From Molanna angustata (lineage: Eukaryota > Arthropoda > Insecta > Trichoptera > Molannidae): a stretch of 64,000 bases of DNA. The notes below the pieces were generated by a model that made no database searches, was not told the DNA's origin, and worked only from the letters and a program-made list of their open reading frames with translations. Numbering within the stretch: position 1 is the stretch's first letter; the number at the start of each line of letters is the position of its first letter. Of this stretch, positions 24,490-35,934 are shown piece after piece. Made by a program: the position numbers and the translations under genes. The DNA is taken from contig OY754981.1 of assembly GCA_963576475.1 (NCBI GenBank), forward strand, positions 16,075,716 to 16,139,715. The letters run 5' to 3'.

Positions 24490-24940
24490 GGATGTGAATG
24501 TGTAGTGGGTGAAAATATGTAATGAGATGTTATCTTGATAAGCTGATTCTAAATTGAACAGTAAGTTTTTATATTGGTAAGGCGAGTTAGGGAAAATATC
24601 TAGTTGTAGGGTAATTTGAAGCTTATTGTAAGTGGTGAGGATTCTGTTTATTGGTGAGTTTAAAGATGAATTAGTTCTATAGCAATAATTATGGAAGAGT
24701 GGCGTGAGTCTCGTACGTCGCGTCGAGTCAGTACATGCAATTTATATATGAAACAAGGTCAGGACAGTCAATATTGTTATTTAGTATAATGTATAGGAAG
24801 AGTGAATCATTAATGGTTCGTCGTACTGATAGGCTTGGGATGTTACACATAGCAAAGTGATTGTATTTTCGGCTCATTCTGTGGATGAATTTATTTTGTA
24901 TTCTTTATATATTATTGCAATGGATAATAGGTATAGAATG
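24490..24940 (-). pseudogene. LINE reverse transcriptase C-terminal fragment
   Basis: The minus strand from about 24,907 reads RIQNKFIHRMSRKYNHF, IPSLSVRRTINDSLFLYIIL and NIDCPDLVSYIN. After a frame change come NRILTTYNKLQ and DIFPNSPYQYKNLLF. This is the thumb and C-terminal region of CR1/Jockey-group RT proteins (usual pattern RVQ..FL...R...SL..RR...D...LY.I.N...D.P.L). The catalytic region is missing and frames are broken. It abuts the plus-strand LINE that ends at about 24,480. Confidence 0.65.
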
Positions 24941-25189
24941 AATACAAAAACAACGTTAACCACAGTAATAATCATAAAGGATGGATTATTTATGTGAAAT
25001 ACTCATATCTGAAATAAAACTGTGTTATTAATAATCTCAGAATTTATTTTGTGGTTCATTTTAGAAAAAAATATATAGATCACATATGACTTTGTTAAAA
25101 ATTCTAGTTGAGTTTTTTTATTCGATCGGTTTCGAATCGTACCGCTTCATTTTTCATCATATTACGGTCAATTTTTCGACCCCGCCCCC

Positions 25190-25645
25190 GCAGTATGTTT
25201 GAACGGAATGTAAAACCTGATAAATATATTGTAAGACGAGTTATGGCAGGTAATAGAATAAACGGAGCACTCAGATCGGTAATGTTCAATCCAAGCATCT
25301 CAAAGGAAGCCGAAATTGCCGTACGTGAAGAAATTGTAGTGTTATATATATCAAAATAATGATTGATGAAAGGTTTATCAAAAACTACACATGGGTGTAT
25401 CACACGGAATGAATAGCAGGGGCCGCCCCAGAAAGAGATGGCATAACCATATTATGAATGTTATTTCGAAAGAAGAAAACACAAGAAGCTTGAACAATCG
25501 ACTACTTGTATGATACACGATGCATGGATGTAAATAAAGGGAGGAATGTGTGCAAAAATAGAGCAGTATGGCGTTCGGTTCTCTCTGCTTTCCCCGTAAG
25601 AGGCATGGCATGATGTTATATATTTATGTATGTATATTGAAATTA
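25190..25645 (+). pseudogene. LINE family H, internally deleted 3' end
   Basis: The first part encodes ERNVKPDKYIVRRVMAGNRI and NGALRSVM...ISKEAEIAV, a post-catalytic RT segment. It jumps to the C-terminal GRPRKRWHNHIMNVI and SMAFGSLCFP region and ends with GCATGGCATGATGTTATATA and a TATGTATGT tail. The same 3' end lies at 50,838-51,120 on the other strand. The middle of the RT is deleted and stops are present. Confidence 0.65.
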
Positions 25646-26083
25646 ATTAAATTTTATCAAGGTTATATTAAAATTTTAATATACAATCAAACAAATATTG
25701 ACTAAGTTTACAGTGGAATGGATATGCATCGGTGTAATTAAATGAAATATGGTGTAATTAATGGTTGATGTAATAATATGAAAATTAATCAATTTGATTC
25801 TCAAACAGATGTGTGTTGAAAGTACCTACAAATCCGTCATATAAGCTCACTTTAATTCAACAATTAGCCACGTTCACAACTTATACAGCGAATTTACTGT
25901 ATGATGCAATACACTCGTTACTGATACGTATTTTACAAAGATTTTTTATTTCTCTGCTCCACAGCAACCCGCTCCGCTTCAGGAAACAAATCGGCCTCAT
26001 TAAAATAACATACAATTGCGACAAGAAAGAATCGATCAATATATAGCTTTTCCTTTTCTTTTCGTATTCTTCATTACTAGATA

Positions 26084-26350
26084 ATGGACCTCGGCACAGC
26101 TGTTTTTTTTTTTTTTTTTTTAACATGTCTACGTAGGGGACGCCAGCTATTAGGATTTGGGTCCATTTTACTCTTCCGAAGAAGCGCACTACGTAGCGTT
26201 GGGAGGGGTTTGCAATCTAGAAAAGAGTTTATTAATTCGGATTTTAAAAAGACCCGGGTTGTACGAAGATGGAAACACAGAATTCGGAAGATCGTTCCAC
26301 AGTCGGGCTGCTGAGTTAATAAAGCTGTGCTGTATTGTTTAAATTTTCGT
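26084..26350 (-). pseudogene. LINE 3' end (SAARLWN type) with poly(A)
   Basis: On the minus strand, one frame reads TIQHSFINSAARLWNDLPNS, then VFPSSYNPGLFKIRINKLF, a C-terminus shared by many CR1/Jockey-group RTs. A short 3' UTR follows, ending in the T run at 26,101-26,120 (the poly(A) tail). The last 107 bases recur almost unchanged at 44,258-44,365. Confidence 0.7.
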
Positions 26351-26377
26351 GCAAATAACAGGTAAATATCATGTGAA

Positions 26378-26580
26378 ATAATAAATTTAACACGCACCTA
26401 ATTACATGTTGCCACAAATTAAAGACTTATAATATTTATCGTTTCACAGATCCAGATTGAAAACACAATAAAGAAATGTATTTTTACCGGGTATCAACCC
26501 CGGGACCTTTCGCCCAGGAATCAGTTATCTAACTTAACGAGCTACAAACCATCGCTTGTCTTTCTTTAAGCCGAATCTAC
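26378..26580 (-). repeat. tRNA-derived SINE, family C
   Basis: Body blocks ACACGCACCTAATTACATG and CACAGATCCAGATTGAAAAC precede a mutated head (GGGTATCAACCCCGGGACC) on the minus strand. It adjoins the preceding LINE end. Confidence 0.65.
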
Positions 26581-26639
26581 TGAATGACCTGTTGTCACTC
26601 AACCAAAAAGAATCCTTTTTTTTTTTATTTTATAATATA

Positions 26640-27010
26640 TATAATAATAACTTGGTATACACCACTTATGAGCACAAATAACTATCGACCGGTTTCGAGA
26701 ACGATGTTCTCATCTTCAGGATGACTTACGTACTAAATTAAAAATGAAAATATAGACTTAACCTAAACTAAAGATGTGGGAGGAGTCAATTCAAAAGTAG
26801 TGGGGCAAGCGACAACCCGGTGTTTAGGAAACGCAAGATATAAATTATTTATTAATATATTTATCATTATTTTTTTTTTTATTATTATTATTAATTTAAT
26901 CTATGTTAATTTATTTGATAGGGAATATATTTAGTAGCGGACTATTAGGAAAATTAATTTGATTGTTTATTATATCCTGGTTATTGTTTATGCTTTTCCT
27001 AATTTCTAAA
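26640..27010 (-). mobile_element. Penelope-like element 3' remnant
   Basis: The minus strand from about 27,010 reads EIRKSINNNQDIINNQINF then PNSPLLNIFPIK, close to SPILNIFPIK of the copy ending at 12,908. Downstream are CCTGAAGATGAGAAC and GTTCTCGAAACCGGTCG, a hairpin (GAGAAC/GTTCTC) followed by GAAACC at about 26,688-26,722. Then comes AAGTGGTGTATA and an AT-rich end. The GIY-YIG core is missing. The combination of C-terminus and hairpin motif supports a Penelope-like element. Confidence 0.65.
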
Positions 27011-27157
27011 ATAAAACTGAATCAAAAAGAATCCTTTTATAGTATATTGTTTATATCAATGTATTTCTACTTAACCAGTAACCGCCTAGGTTTCTTAATT
27101 TGGAACAAAATATTTCAGAATCCTCTGGTAGCAGCTGGTTGAAAATCTGGTATGATA

Positions 27158-27225
27158 TCAATCGTGTCACAGATCCAGACTGGATAAAACAAAAACTGTG
27201 TTCCACCGGGAATCCTCTCCATGAA
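27158..27225 (-). repeat. SINE family C fragment
   Basis: GTGTCACAGATCCAGACTGG and GTGTTCCACCGGGAATCC match the junction of body and B box in family C, minus strand. Both ends are lost. Confidence 0.5.
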
Positions 27226-27239
27226 TTGAGCAACGATGG

Positions 27240-27680
27240 TCGTCAAAGTTTCAACTTCTTTACCCTTGCTATATCCCAACTCTCCGTCTGTATCGAATGT
27301 TGGGGTCAGCTCTCCTCGTCCTTAAATTAAAGGTCTTTCTGTCCTGTATTATGTCACCTAGACCATGTCTCTGCAATTCGTTTCGTGTTTTCACAATCCA
27401 GGAATTCTTTGACCTTTTTCTAGATGTAAGTAGAGGAAGATCCATGGACATTGCTTGGTTTACCATGTGATCTGGCGGTCTGCTTTCAACGAGCCTGTAC
27501 CATCACAAGCTGCCCATCCTAGGATACACATTTCCAGTTGCCTAGAGTAGGAGTTGTACATTATCCAGCATTCGGAGCCATAGAGGAGTGCCTGTCTGAA
27601 GATTGTCTGGTACACTTTTCCTTTCAACTTTGCTGGCATTTTCGGATCGCATAGGACTCCCGACATTGATCAAAATATCA
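27240..27680 (-). pseudogene. RTE-like LINE RT C-terminal relic
   Basis: The minus strand encodes SGVLCDPKMPAKLKGKVYQT then ALLYGSECW, a typical post-catalytic RTE-like segment. It continues through SMDLPLLTSRKRSKNSW and ELQRHGLGDIIQDRKTFNL. The lower part (27,255-27,470) matches 55,862-56,080. There are several stops. Endonuclease and YADD are absent. Confidence 0.65.
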
Positions 27681-28235
27681 TCCATCCTACACCACTTTTG
27701 TGGTTTACATCTTTGAAGAGGACGGAGTTTAATAATATGATAAAACACACACATCACATAATATTATGCTGGTGGATTTTTTCATATTTTTCTGAAACAA
27801 CGAACTACGATAGTCCAAAATGGAAAATATTAACTTGAAAAATGGATACAAGGCGATAATATTGAGATAAAGATAAAACAGATCGAATTTTACTTTCGAA
27901 TACCAACTGTGTATGAAAAGAATAAAAATAATATGACACATGAAATAACAAATACTGCAAGAAAGGAAATGGAATACCCACACGTGACAAGTTTTGTAGG
28001 AAAAGGAATGTAAACTAATGTAAGATAAAAAGAAGAAAACATGAATCTTTCAGCGAGGAGCTCGTTTCCCTTCGCAAAAGAACGATCCTTCTTATATGAA
28101 CGTGTCAAGAAAATATGTCCTTACATAAATGAAATAGATTACTTTCTGTCACGTCGCATAGTGCTCAATAGTTTTACATTCCTTTTAAGTATTTATGACA
28201 CCAGGTTTAGAACCGCGTTAAAAATTTAATATTAT
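27681..28235. other. Non-coding, unrecognised
   Basis: Short ORFs only, none with a recognisable motif. Confidence 0.4.
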
Positions 28236-28491
28236 TTTTTTACTCTCCACAATATGGAATAGGGGAGAGTCATGATTTTGCAAAATTGAAGCGTATTTTT
28301 TTTACATCAATTTCTCAATGGGTATCATGTAGAGAATGCACACTATGAGTTTCGTCGTGATGTGTTTGTGTGTATGGCGTATACGCCGTACGCCGTAGCA
28401 TTTATCTTTTTTGTGTCCTCTCTACAGCCCAAACTGTAAGTCCGATCGACTTCATATTAACATCATATGTGTAAAGTGCAAAGACCTAGAG

Positions 28492-29831
28492 CATTCTTCA
28501 CTATACTGCATTAATAGTTTGTCTATCTTAACATAAAAATATACTATCGGAAGAAAATTTATATTCCTGATAGTAACATTTAGTATGAATGAAAATGTAA
28601 TTAGATAAATTTCAATGTATGGAAACGTTCAGTATTTTGATTTCATGTTATAATGTAAAGAGCTTGAACATAGAACTGATTAGCTTTCCATAAATAACAA
28701 AAAAAAATTTCATATGATATCACGTGTCAAAATTTTGAAAATGCTCTCGCGTTCTTTAAAACAAAATTTATCTGCTTTTTATAAAATATTTCATACAACA
28801 TAAGCATTCTTCACTATACTGCATTAAAAGTTTGTTTATCTTAACATAAAAATATACTATCGGAAGAAAATTTATATTCCTGCTAGTAACATTTAGTATG
28901 AATAAAAATGTAATTAGATAAATTTCTATGTATGGAAACGTTCAGTAATTTGATTTCATGTTATAATGTAAAGAGCTTGAACATAGAACTGATTAGCTTT
29001 CCATAAATAACAAAAAAAATCTTCATATGATATCACGTGTCAAAATTTTGAAAATGCTCTCGCGTTCTTTGAAACAAAATTTATCTGCTTTTTTTAAAAT
29101 ATTTCATACAACATAAGCATTCTTCACTATACTGCATTAATAGTTTGTTTATCTTAACATAAAAATATACTATCGGAAGAAAATTTATATTCCTGGTAGT
29201 AACATTTAGTATGAATAAAAATGTAATTAGATAAATTTCTATGTATCGAAACGTTCAGTAATTTGATTTCATGTTATAATGTAAAGAGCTTGAACATAGA
29301 ACTGATAAGCTTTCCATAAATAACAAAAAAAATCTTCATATGATATCACGTGTCAAAATTTTGAAAATGCTCTCGCGTTCTTTAAAACAAAATTTATCTG
29401 ATTTTTTTAAAATATTTCATACAACATAAGCATTCTTCACTATACTGCATTAATCGTTTGTCTATCATAACATAAAAATATACTATCGGAAGAAAATTTA
29501 TATTCCTGATAGTAACATTTAGTATGAATAAAAATGTAATTAGATAAATTTCTATGTATGGAAACGTTCAGTAATTTGATTTCATGTTATAATGTAAAGA
29601 GCTTGAACATAGAACTGATTAGCTTTCCATAAATAACAAAAAAAATCTTCATATGATATCACGTGTCAAAATTTTGAAAATGCTCTCGCGTTCTTTAAAA
29701 CAAAATTTATCTGCTTTTTTTAAAATATTTCATACCACATAAGCATTCTTCACTATACTGCATTAATAGTTTGTTTATCTTAACATAAAAATATACTATC
29801 GGAAGAAAATTTATATTCCTGGTAGTAACAT
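28492..29831 (+). repeat. 313-bp satellite, units 1-5 (left block)
   Basis: Units start CATTCTTCACTATACTGC at 28,492, 28,805, 29,118, 29,431 and 29,744, exactly 313 bp apart. They differ at only a few positions each. Every unit contains TATCACGTGTCAAAATTTTG. Unit 5 is cut by the LINE insertion. Confidence 0.95.
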
Positions 29832-31002
29832 TTATTTATTTATTTATTTATTTATTTAGGGACAAATACAGTCTTAAAATACTAAAATGGAATAATACAC
29901 TATAGAATAAAAACAAACAGACCAATTACATATGTCCACAGATATTAAATATAAAACATTTCAAACATCATAAATTTAAATATAACTAAGATGTATGTTT
30001 GCCTGTGACGGGAAAGGAAAAGGATGGGAAAAGAATTATGACAGTTAAATTGTTATATTTTTGTTACAAACAACAACTCAAAATGTAAATAAAATTATAC
30101 AAAAGATAATATTAGAAAAAACAAAAATAACTAAGAAAAAAAAAAAATTCAACATACGAGTTCATGCTATGCACTTATAGAGAGAATTTTTGTATGCGTT
30201 ATTACTAGCGGTGAATATATCAGAATGTGTGATACTGGCTGAGAGGTTGACATTATAGAAGTTACAAGCCCTTTTGATAAACTCATTTTGATTAGAATTA
30301 GTGTTACTTCGAGGAACATAAAACAAGTAGTTCAATCTGCCATTTCGCAACGGCGCATGGAAATTAATTTTATTTAATAAATCAGGACAGTCAACTTTTG
30401 AATTAATAATTTTAAAGAGAAACATTTGATCCGCAACTTCTCTCCTGTGTACGATTTTTTTCATTCGGAAATGTTTCTCAATTTCATCATAAGAACTGTA
30501 TATGTTATATGATTTGAAATTTAAGAATTTTAGAAATCGTTTTTGAACTCTTTCTAGTCGATCAACGTATATACTGTAGCGTGGGTTCCAAATCTGTGAA
30601 CAATACTCTAAATGTGGACGAACATAACTATTGTAAAGGAGCAAGAACGTTCTGAAGTTGGTGAAAAATTTACATTTTCTTAGAACAAAACCCAGGCTCT
30701 TTGTTGCCTTAGTGACTATGCTATTAATATGAGCCTCAAAAGTAAGTTTTGAGTCCAGAATAACTCCAAGATCACATACACAGTCTTTGTTTGATAAGAG
30801 CGACCCAGAAATATTATAATTATGGATTACTTTATTACGGTTACGAGTAGAGGTAACTTTGTAACATTTAGATATATTTATAAAGAGTTTATTATCATGG
30901 GAATATTGGGACAATCGATCAAGATCTTCCTGTAGGCTACTACAGGAAGATCTTGATTATTCATATTTATCTCTTTTTTATTCATACTACATTTTTATTA
31001 GT
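29832..31002 (-). mobile_element. 5'-truncated LINE inserted in the satellite
   Basis: The (TTTA)n run at 29,832-29,858 is the 3' tail of a minus-strand LINE. A 250-codon frame (30,162-30,914) encodes the post-catalytic RT: LFINISKCYKVTSTR, CDLGVILDSKLTF, YVRPHLEYCSQIWNP, LERVQKRFLKFL, then the C-terminal domain. The pattern fits CR1/Jockey-group RTs. The YADD region is lost by truncation at about 30,957. At that 5' boundary is an 18-bp perfect hairpin and a short reversed piece of satellite. Confidence 0.8.
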
Positions 31003-31960
31003 ATGAATAAAAATGTAATTAGATAAATTTCTATGTATGGAAACGTTCAGTAATTTGATTTCATGTTATAATGTAAGGAGCTTGAACATAGAACTGATTA
31101 GCTTTCCATAAATAACAAAAAAAATCTTCATATGATATCACGTGTCAAAATTTTGAAAATGCTCTCGCGTTCTTTAAAACAAAATTTATCTGCTTTTTTT
31201 AAAATATTTCATACAACATAAGCATTCTTCACTATACTGCATTAATAGTTTGTTTATCTTAACATAAAAATATACTATCGGAAGAAAATTTATATTCCTG
31301 GTAGTAACATTTAGTATGAATAAAAATGTAATTAGATAAATTTCTATGTATGGAAACGTTCAGTAATTTGATTTCATGTTATAATGTAAAGAGCTTGAAC
31401 ATAGAACTGATTAGCTTTCCATAAATAACAAAAAAAATCTTCATATGATATCACGTGTCAAAATTTTGAAAATGCTCTCGCGTTCTTTAAAACAAAATTT
31501 ATCTGCTTTTTTTAAAATATTTCATACAACATAAGCATTCTTCACTATACGGCATTAATAGTTTGTCTATCTTAACATAAAAATATACTATCGGAAGAAA
31601 ATTTATATTCCTGGTAGTAACATTTAGTATGAATAAAAATGTAATTAGATAAATTTCTATGTATGGAAAAGTTCAGTAATTTGATTTCATGTTATAATGT
31701 AAAGAGCTTGAACATAGAACTGATTAGCTTTCCATAAATAACAAAAAAATTCTTCATATGATATCACGTGTCAAAATTTTGAAAATGCTCTCGCGTTCTT
31801 TAAAACAAAATTTATCTGCTTTTTTTAAAATATTTCATACAACATAAGCATTCTTCACTATACTGCATTAATAGTTTGTCTATCATAACATAAAAATATA
31901 CTATCGTTAGAAAATTTATATTCCTGGTAGTAAAATTTAGAATGAATAAAATATTTCATT
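31003..31960 (+). repeat. 313-bp satellite, units 5-8 (right block)
   Basis: It continues the array after the LINE. Unit starts are at 31,223, 31,536 and 31,849 (313 bp apart). The last unit stops at about 31,955, where the Helentron-like 3' region begins. Confidence 0.95.
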
Positions 31961-32432
31961 GTCAATATTTGTGGTGTGGAGAGTTTAGTGTTGGCCACAA
32001 CCCACTCGTTTTAAATATCAAATTGTCAAATATGGAAATTTTTCTCTTCATATTGGCATATTCGTATCATTTTAAGCCTACATAATTATACCTATTTCAA
32101 AAAGACTCTTCTAAAATATCAATATTGCGTCCATAGAATTACAAGGTAAGATTGTGTCATTCCATTCCCTCCTTTTCCACAGTGCTATGATCACTTTGTT
32201 TATTATTTTCTTTTATATTATGCGATTGTACCATGCCAAAATATAATCTCTTTCAACCAACAATTTGGCATTTCAAGAAAATTTGGCACAATGTTCCCAA
32301 AAAAAAAACAAAATCAATGAATAGATTAATGACGATTTTTTTTCTAAATCAAAAAAATTGATTGTAGGTCGACCGTTTCGGTTTCGGTTGACGAACGTTT
32401 CGGTTGATAATGATATCAGTTAATAAAACATT

Positions 32433-32478
32433 TTGTGTGTGTGTATGTATGTATGTGTGAGTGCGCGTGCGTGCGTGA
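32433..32478. repeat. Degenerate (GT)n/(ATGT)n/(GC) microsatellite
   Basis: TGTGTGTGTATGTATGTATG followed by GTGCGCGTGCGTGCGTG. The reading frames through it are artefacts. Confidence 0.85.
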
Positions 32479-32497
32479 GCCTGATTCACAGAGCCTA

Positions 32498-32665
32498 CAT
32501 CATCATCATCATGATTGGCGCTACAGCCCTGTGTGGGCCCTGGCCTCCTCCAGAATCCTTCTGCAGCCGTCCCTATCCTCCACCGCCCTTATGTCGTCTT
32601 CTGTGTCTTCCAGCCATCTTAGCTTGGGTCTTAAGGACCTTTTTTTGGGGACACGATCATCACAG
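32498..32665 (-). pseudogene. LINE 3' end with (ATG)n tail
   Basis: The minus strand reads DDRVPKKRSLRPKLRWLEDT, then EDDIRAVEDRDGCRRILEEA and RAHTGL then stop. This resembles the extreme C-terminus of RTE-like RT proteins (RGRP..RW.DD...D...WR..V.EA..H.GL). It ends in an ATGATGATG tail at 32,498-32,513. It is less AT-rich than its surroundings. 5'-truncated to about 170 bp. Confidence 0.6.
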
Positions 32666-33868
32666 AGCCTACACTTTAAGAAAATATAGAAAATTTTATA
32701 ATCGGAGTTTTTAATTTTTTATGTCTCGCCCATCACCACTTCAGGTTTGCCACTATTTCAACGACACCAGTATTTCCCGATCTTTTACGTATTTCTGAAT
32801 TTCTCACTCTATCTGAGAATCTGAGATTCAACATGACTCTTTCATGTTTTCGCTGTGTCACTTTTAGTTTTTTTTTTAGTTTGGGATGTTACGATTTTAT
32901 AATAAATGACTACATTAGGTTTCATGTCGGAATAAAATATTCAGACATGTTGAATAATATGAATAGAAGTCAAAAATAAGGGAATCCCCTGATATAATAT
33001 AGTAAAATATATTATGATTTGAAGGCAGCATTCTCAAGATTTACGCGATGGTGATTTTTACGAAACAAGGGAACAAGTTGTGAATAAATTTATACGACTT
33101 CCAATGTTATACGATATTATTATATCTAGAAACATAAATTTTCTCGTTTTTCCCGAGTCATTTACATATTGCATTTCATACGGAACGAGGGTGAGTTTAA
33201 TATACAAACATACCTATGTTCTCGGAAAAAAGTTTTCAACCATTTACCCTAATTAAACCACACACGAGTATGGACAATAATATGTACATACTATGTAGGT
33301 ACATGGAAAGTATGGTCTGGTATTGGTTATGCGAAAATACATAATTTTTCTGTGTTGTAAAAATTCTCATTGAACTATTTTTACAGGCTGCTAAATGACT
33401 TGATTTTTATAACAACACAGTTGGTCTAGAAATACTATATATATTTATTTTTTCTACATGATTAAAAGCAATCGAACTATTGAACTAAATGCAGACAAAT
33501 AAAAAACAATATCGCAAAAATCTAAAGATAACTGAAGCATTAAGTAGCCTCTAATGGCATCAGGAACTGATGGAAACCAAGGCAGACTACGGGTTTTATT
33601 AAATGATTGTCTGCTATAGGCATGAAAGAATGCCGATGTGTTTAAAATTCGTAAACGGTTTAATACTTTTTACTTTTTATTTCATTTTTATGATGGCCAA
33701 AATTGAAATCCTTTTTCAATATCTAATTTAATCATACTTACATTTTTGCCATCCATATATCAAGACATTTCGGCTCTCAATAAACTACATACATTATTTA
33801 ATATTTGACTTAACCGCCACATAATATGTACTTTTATTACGTTTTTTTGTAATGAATTTAAACGTAAC
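32666..33868. other. AT-rich non-coding, unrecognised
   Basis: No gene or repeat end identified. Confidence 0.4.
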
Positions 33869-33869
33869 A

Positions 33870-34396
33870 TACCTACTCATCCAAGAACAACAAGATCTTC
33901 CATCACCAACACAATAAATATCCCAAAGTTGCAAACTACCCATGGACAAAGACACTTTAAATACTATGCCATCAAACTACACAATAGCCTACCAACCTCA
34001 TTAAAACTGCTACCACATAACACATCGTCACAAAAATACAAAAAACACATAACAGCATGGATAAACAGCACCGGTTCAGAACAAATCAATAATATAATCA
34101 CACCCAATCAATCAAATATAATTAAGCTTCACAATTTTTTTTCTCAATAACAATTTAATGCATAATTTGATTCGAAAACTATATATACAATGTTTTATCT
34201 GTCACACAACTGTTGTAATGAACACCTCGGCACAGGACTTCCTAGTGAGGTGTTCATCGTATTCTATCATTTACAACACTTATCATTAAATAATACATAC
34301 ACACACACACTCACACACACGCACGCACACACACACACACACACACCCTCACACACACAAACACACCCTCACACACACACACACACACACACACAC

Positions 34397-34434
<38 letters not shown>

Positions 34435-34501
34435 ACACAAACATATGTAACTTCTAACTCTAGTATGTAATCAACATTGTATTGTATTGTATTGTTTATA
34501 A

Positions 34502-34532
<31 letters not shown>

Positions 34533-34535
34533 AAC
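33870..34535 (+). pseudogene. LINE RT C-terminal fragment with 3' UTR and (TAAA)n tail
   Basis: The frame encodes GQRHFKYYAIKLHNSLPTSL then SSQKYKKHITAWINS and stops at 34,150, matching the C-terminus of CR1/Jockey-group RTs (FKY.A...WN.LP...F K..L). The 3' UTR has an 11-bp hairpin ATGAACACCTC/GAGGTGTTCAT (about 34,217-34,259) and a CA-rich tract. It ends (TAAA)n at about 34,500-34,533. Confidence 0.65.
34293..34445. repeat. (CA)n microsatellite
   Basis: About 150 bp of CACACA with ACCCTC interruptions repeated three times, so it is a compound repeat within the LINE 3' UTR. Confidence 0.95.
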
Positions 34536-35154
34536 ATTATGTAAAATAACAAACGTCTTACACGTAAAAATTTATTAATGTTGTAAACTTATAACATTTA
34601 CAAATTGCTGTCACTTGAGATTGTGAAAAGTTGTCATCTCTTTTATCAACATGTTTTTCACTTACTTTCGAGAAATAATTTAAAAAAAAATTCTAAATGT
34701 GTGCATAAAACCACGTTGGTTAAATCAAATTAATAATTCCGCTGTTTAATAAATATGTAAATGCAAATAAACAAACGCGTTTAACATTCTAATTTTACAC
34801 TTAACATGCAAACACAATAAAAAAACGATGAGGGCGAAAAATGAAAATGTGAAAATTGTTTTATTTACGTCTCCTTGGGCGCGAAGTTGAAAAACCAAAC
34901 CATAATTTTGATAGGTACCAACAGGAACATAAAATATATAAAAGCGTTATTCTGTTGTTGATGTCAGTGTGAAAAAATGCAGTGGGGTACCTACTTAAAA
35001 AAATCATGTGAACCTTGGATCACGATTTTAACTCATCCTATTTTATTTGGAACATACTAACTTGGAATTGATTAAGATGGAAAATTATTCGACAAAACAT
35101 ACCTACCTACCTTTATAAATACATCAAAAAGATCAACCAAAGATCGAAAGTATA
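34536..35154. other. AT-rich non-coding
   Basis: Nothing recognised. Confidence 0.4.
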
Positions 35155-35393
35155 TTTATTTATTTATTTAGTTGCTTCTCGGGCAACTAACAGGTACTAT
35201 GTAAAATATTAATTTAACACGCACCCAATAACAAGTTGCCACATTCTGGAGACTTTCTGGATACTAACGACATTAATCGTCTCACAGATCCAGACTGACA
35301 ACACAATTAAAAACTGTGTCTCCACCGGGAATCGAACCCGGGACCTTTGGATCAGCAGTCAGATACCCAACCAACTGAGCCACTAAGGCCGAC
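35155..35393 (-). repeat. tRNA-derived SINE, family C, near full length
   Basis: The minus-strand counterpart of 14,937-15,177: (TTTA)n tail at the left, GTTGCTTCTCGGGCAAC, ACGCACCCAATAACAAGTTG, AGATCCAGACTGACAAC, then B box CGGGAATCGAACCCGGG and head CCAACTGAGCCACTAAGGCC. This is the reference copy for the family on this strand. Confidence 0.85.
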
Positions 35394-35399
35394 GGCGAT

Positions 35400-35640
35400 A
35401 TTAGTTTATTTGTTTATTTTGGGTTTCTTTATTTATTTCCTTAATTATTTATTTATTTATGTATTTATTCATTTATTTATATATATTATTTATTCATATA
35501 TTTATTTAATAATAAATAAATTAATATATTTAATTTTTTGTATATTTATTTTTTTTATAATTTATTTAATTATTTATTATTTATTTACTTTTCATAAGGA
35601 CATATTTATTATATTTATAAAATAAATATTTTTTTTGTGT
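35400..35640. repeat. Degenerate TTTA/AT-rich low-complexity tract
   Basis: Mostly TTTATTTATTTA and ATATTTA. The 92-codon frame through it is an artefact of composition. Confidence 0.7.
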
Positions 35641-35934
35641 TCCATAGACTTGCCGATTGTACTTCAAAAGAGAAACTGGAAAATTCAATAGAATGAATGG
35701 GAATAGCTGGTGTGGTACGATCAGCAGATCGAAGAAGTAGACTGTGATTTGAGTAGTGTAATGAAATTAATTCAAAGTTTTATGTGTGGAGATTATGATT
35801 ACTCTATTTTAAATCTTTAATAAGTTATTTTTTTATAAATTAAGAGGTATATATAACCTTGGAATTGGAAGCCAAAACGACCTCACGTTTACTGGCATTG
35901 GCGTTTATATAGTTATATTATAGCTAACTTTTTT

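Larger units (their letters stand above)
28236..32012 (+). mobile_element. Helentron-like element with internal satellite array
   Basis: It begins in a T run followed by ACTCTCCAC (28,242-28,250). The exact complement GTGGAGAGT lies near the other end (31,976-31,984), followed by GTTGGCCACAAC, a small 3' hairpin, and CCCACTCG. A 250-bp leader (also at 55,490 and 56,440) is followed by about eight 313-bp tandem units. Family knowledge: Helentron-associated elements such as DINE-1 have subterminal inverted repeats, central tandem repeats and a 3' hairpin, and lack coding sequence. A LINE at 29,832-31,002 interrupts the array. No Rep/helicase is present, so any movement would need one elsewhere. 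Confidence 0.6.

Noticed and set aside
28492..31960. CRISPR-like direct repeats
   Set aside because: The 313-bp units are identical throughout, with no short repeat alternating with unique spacers, and the DNA is eukaryotic.
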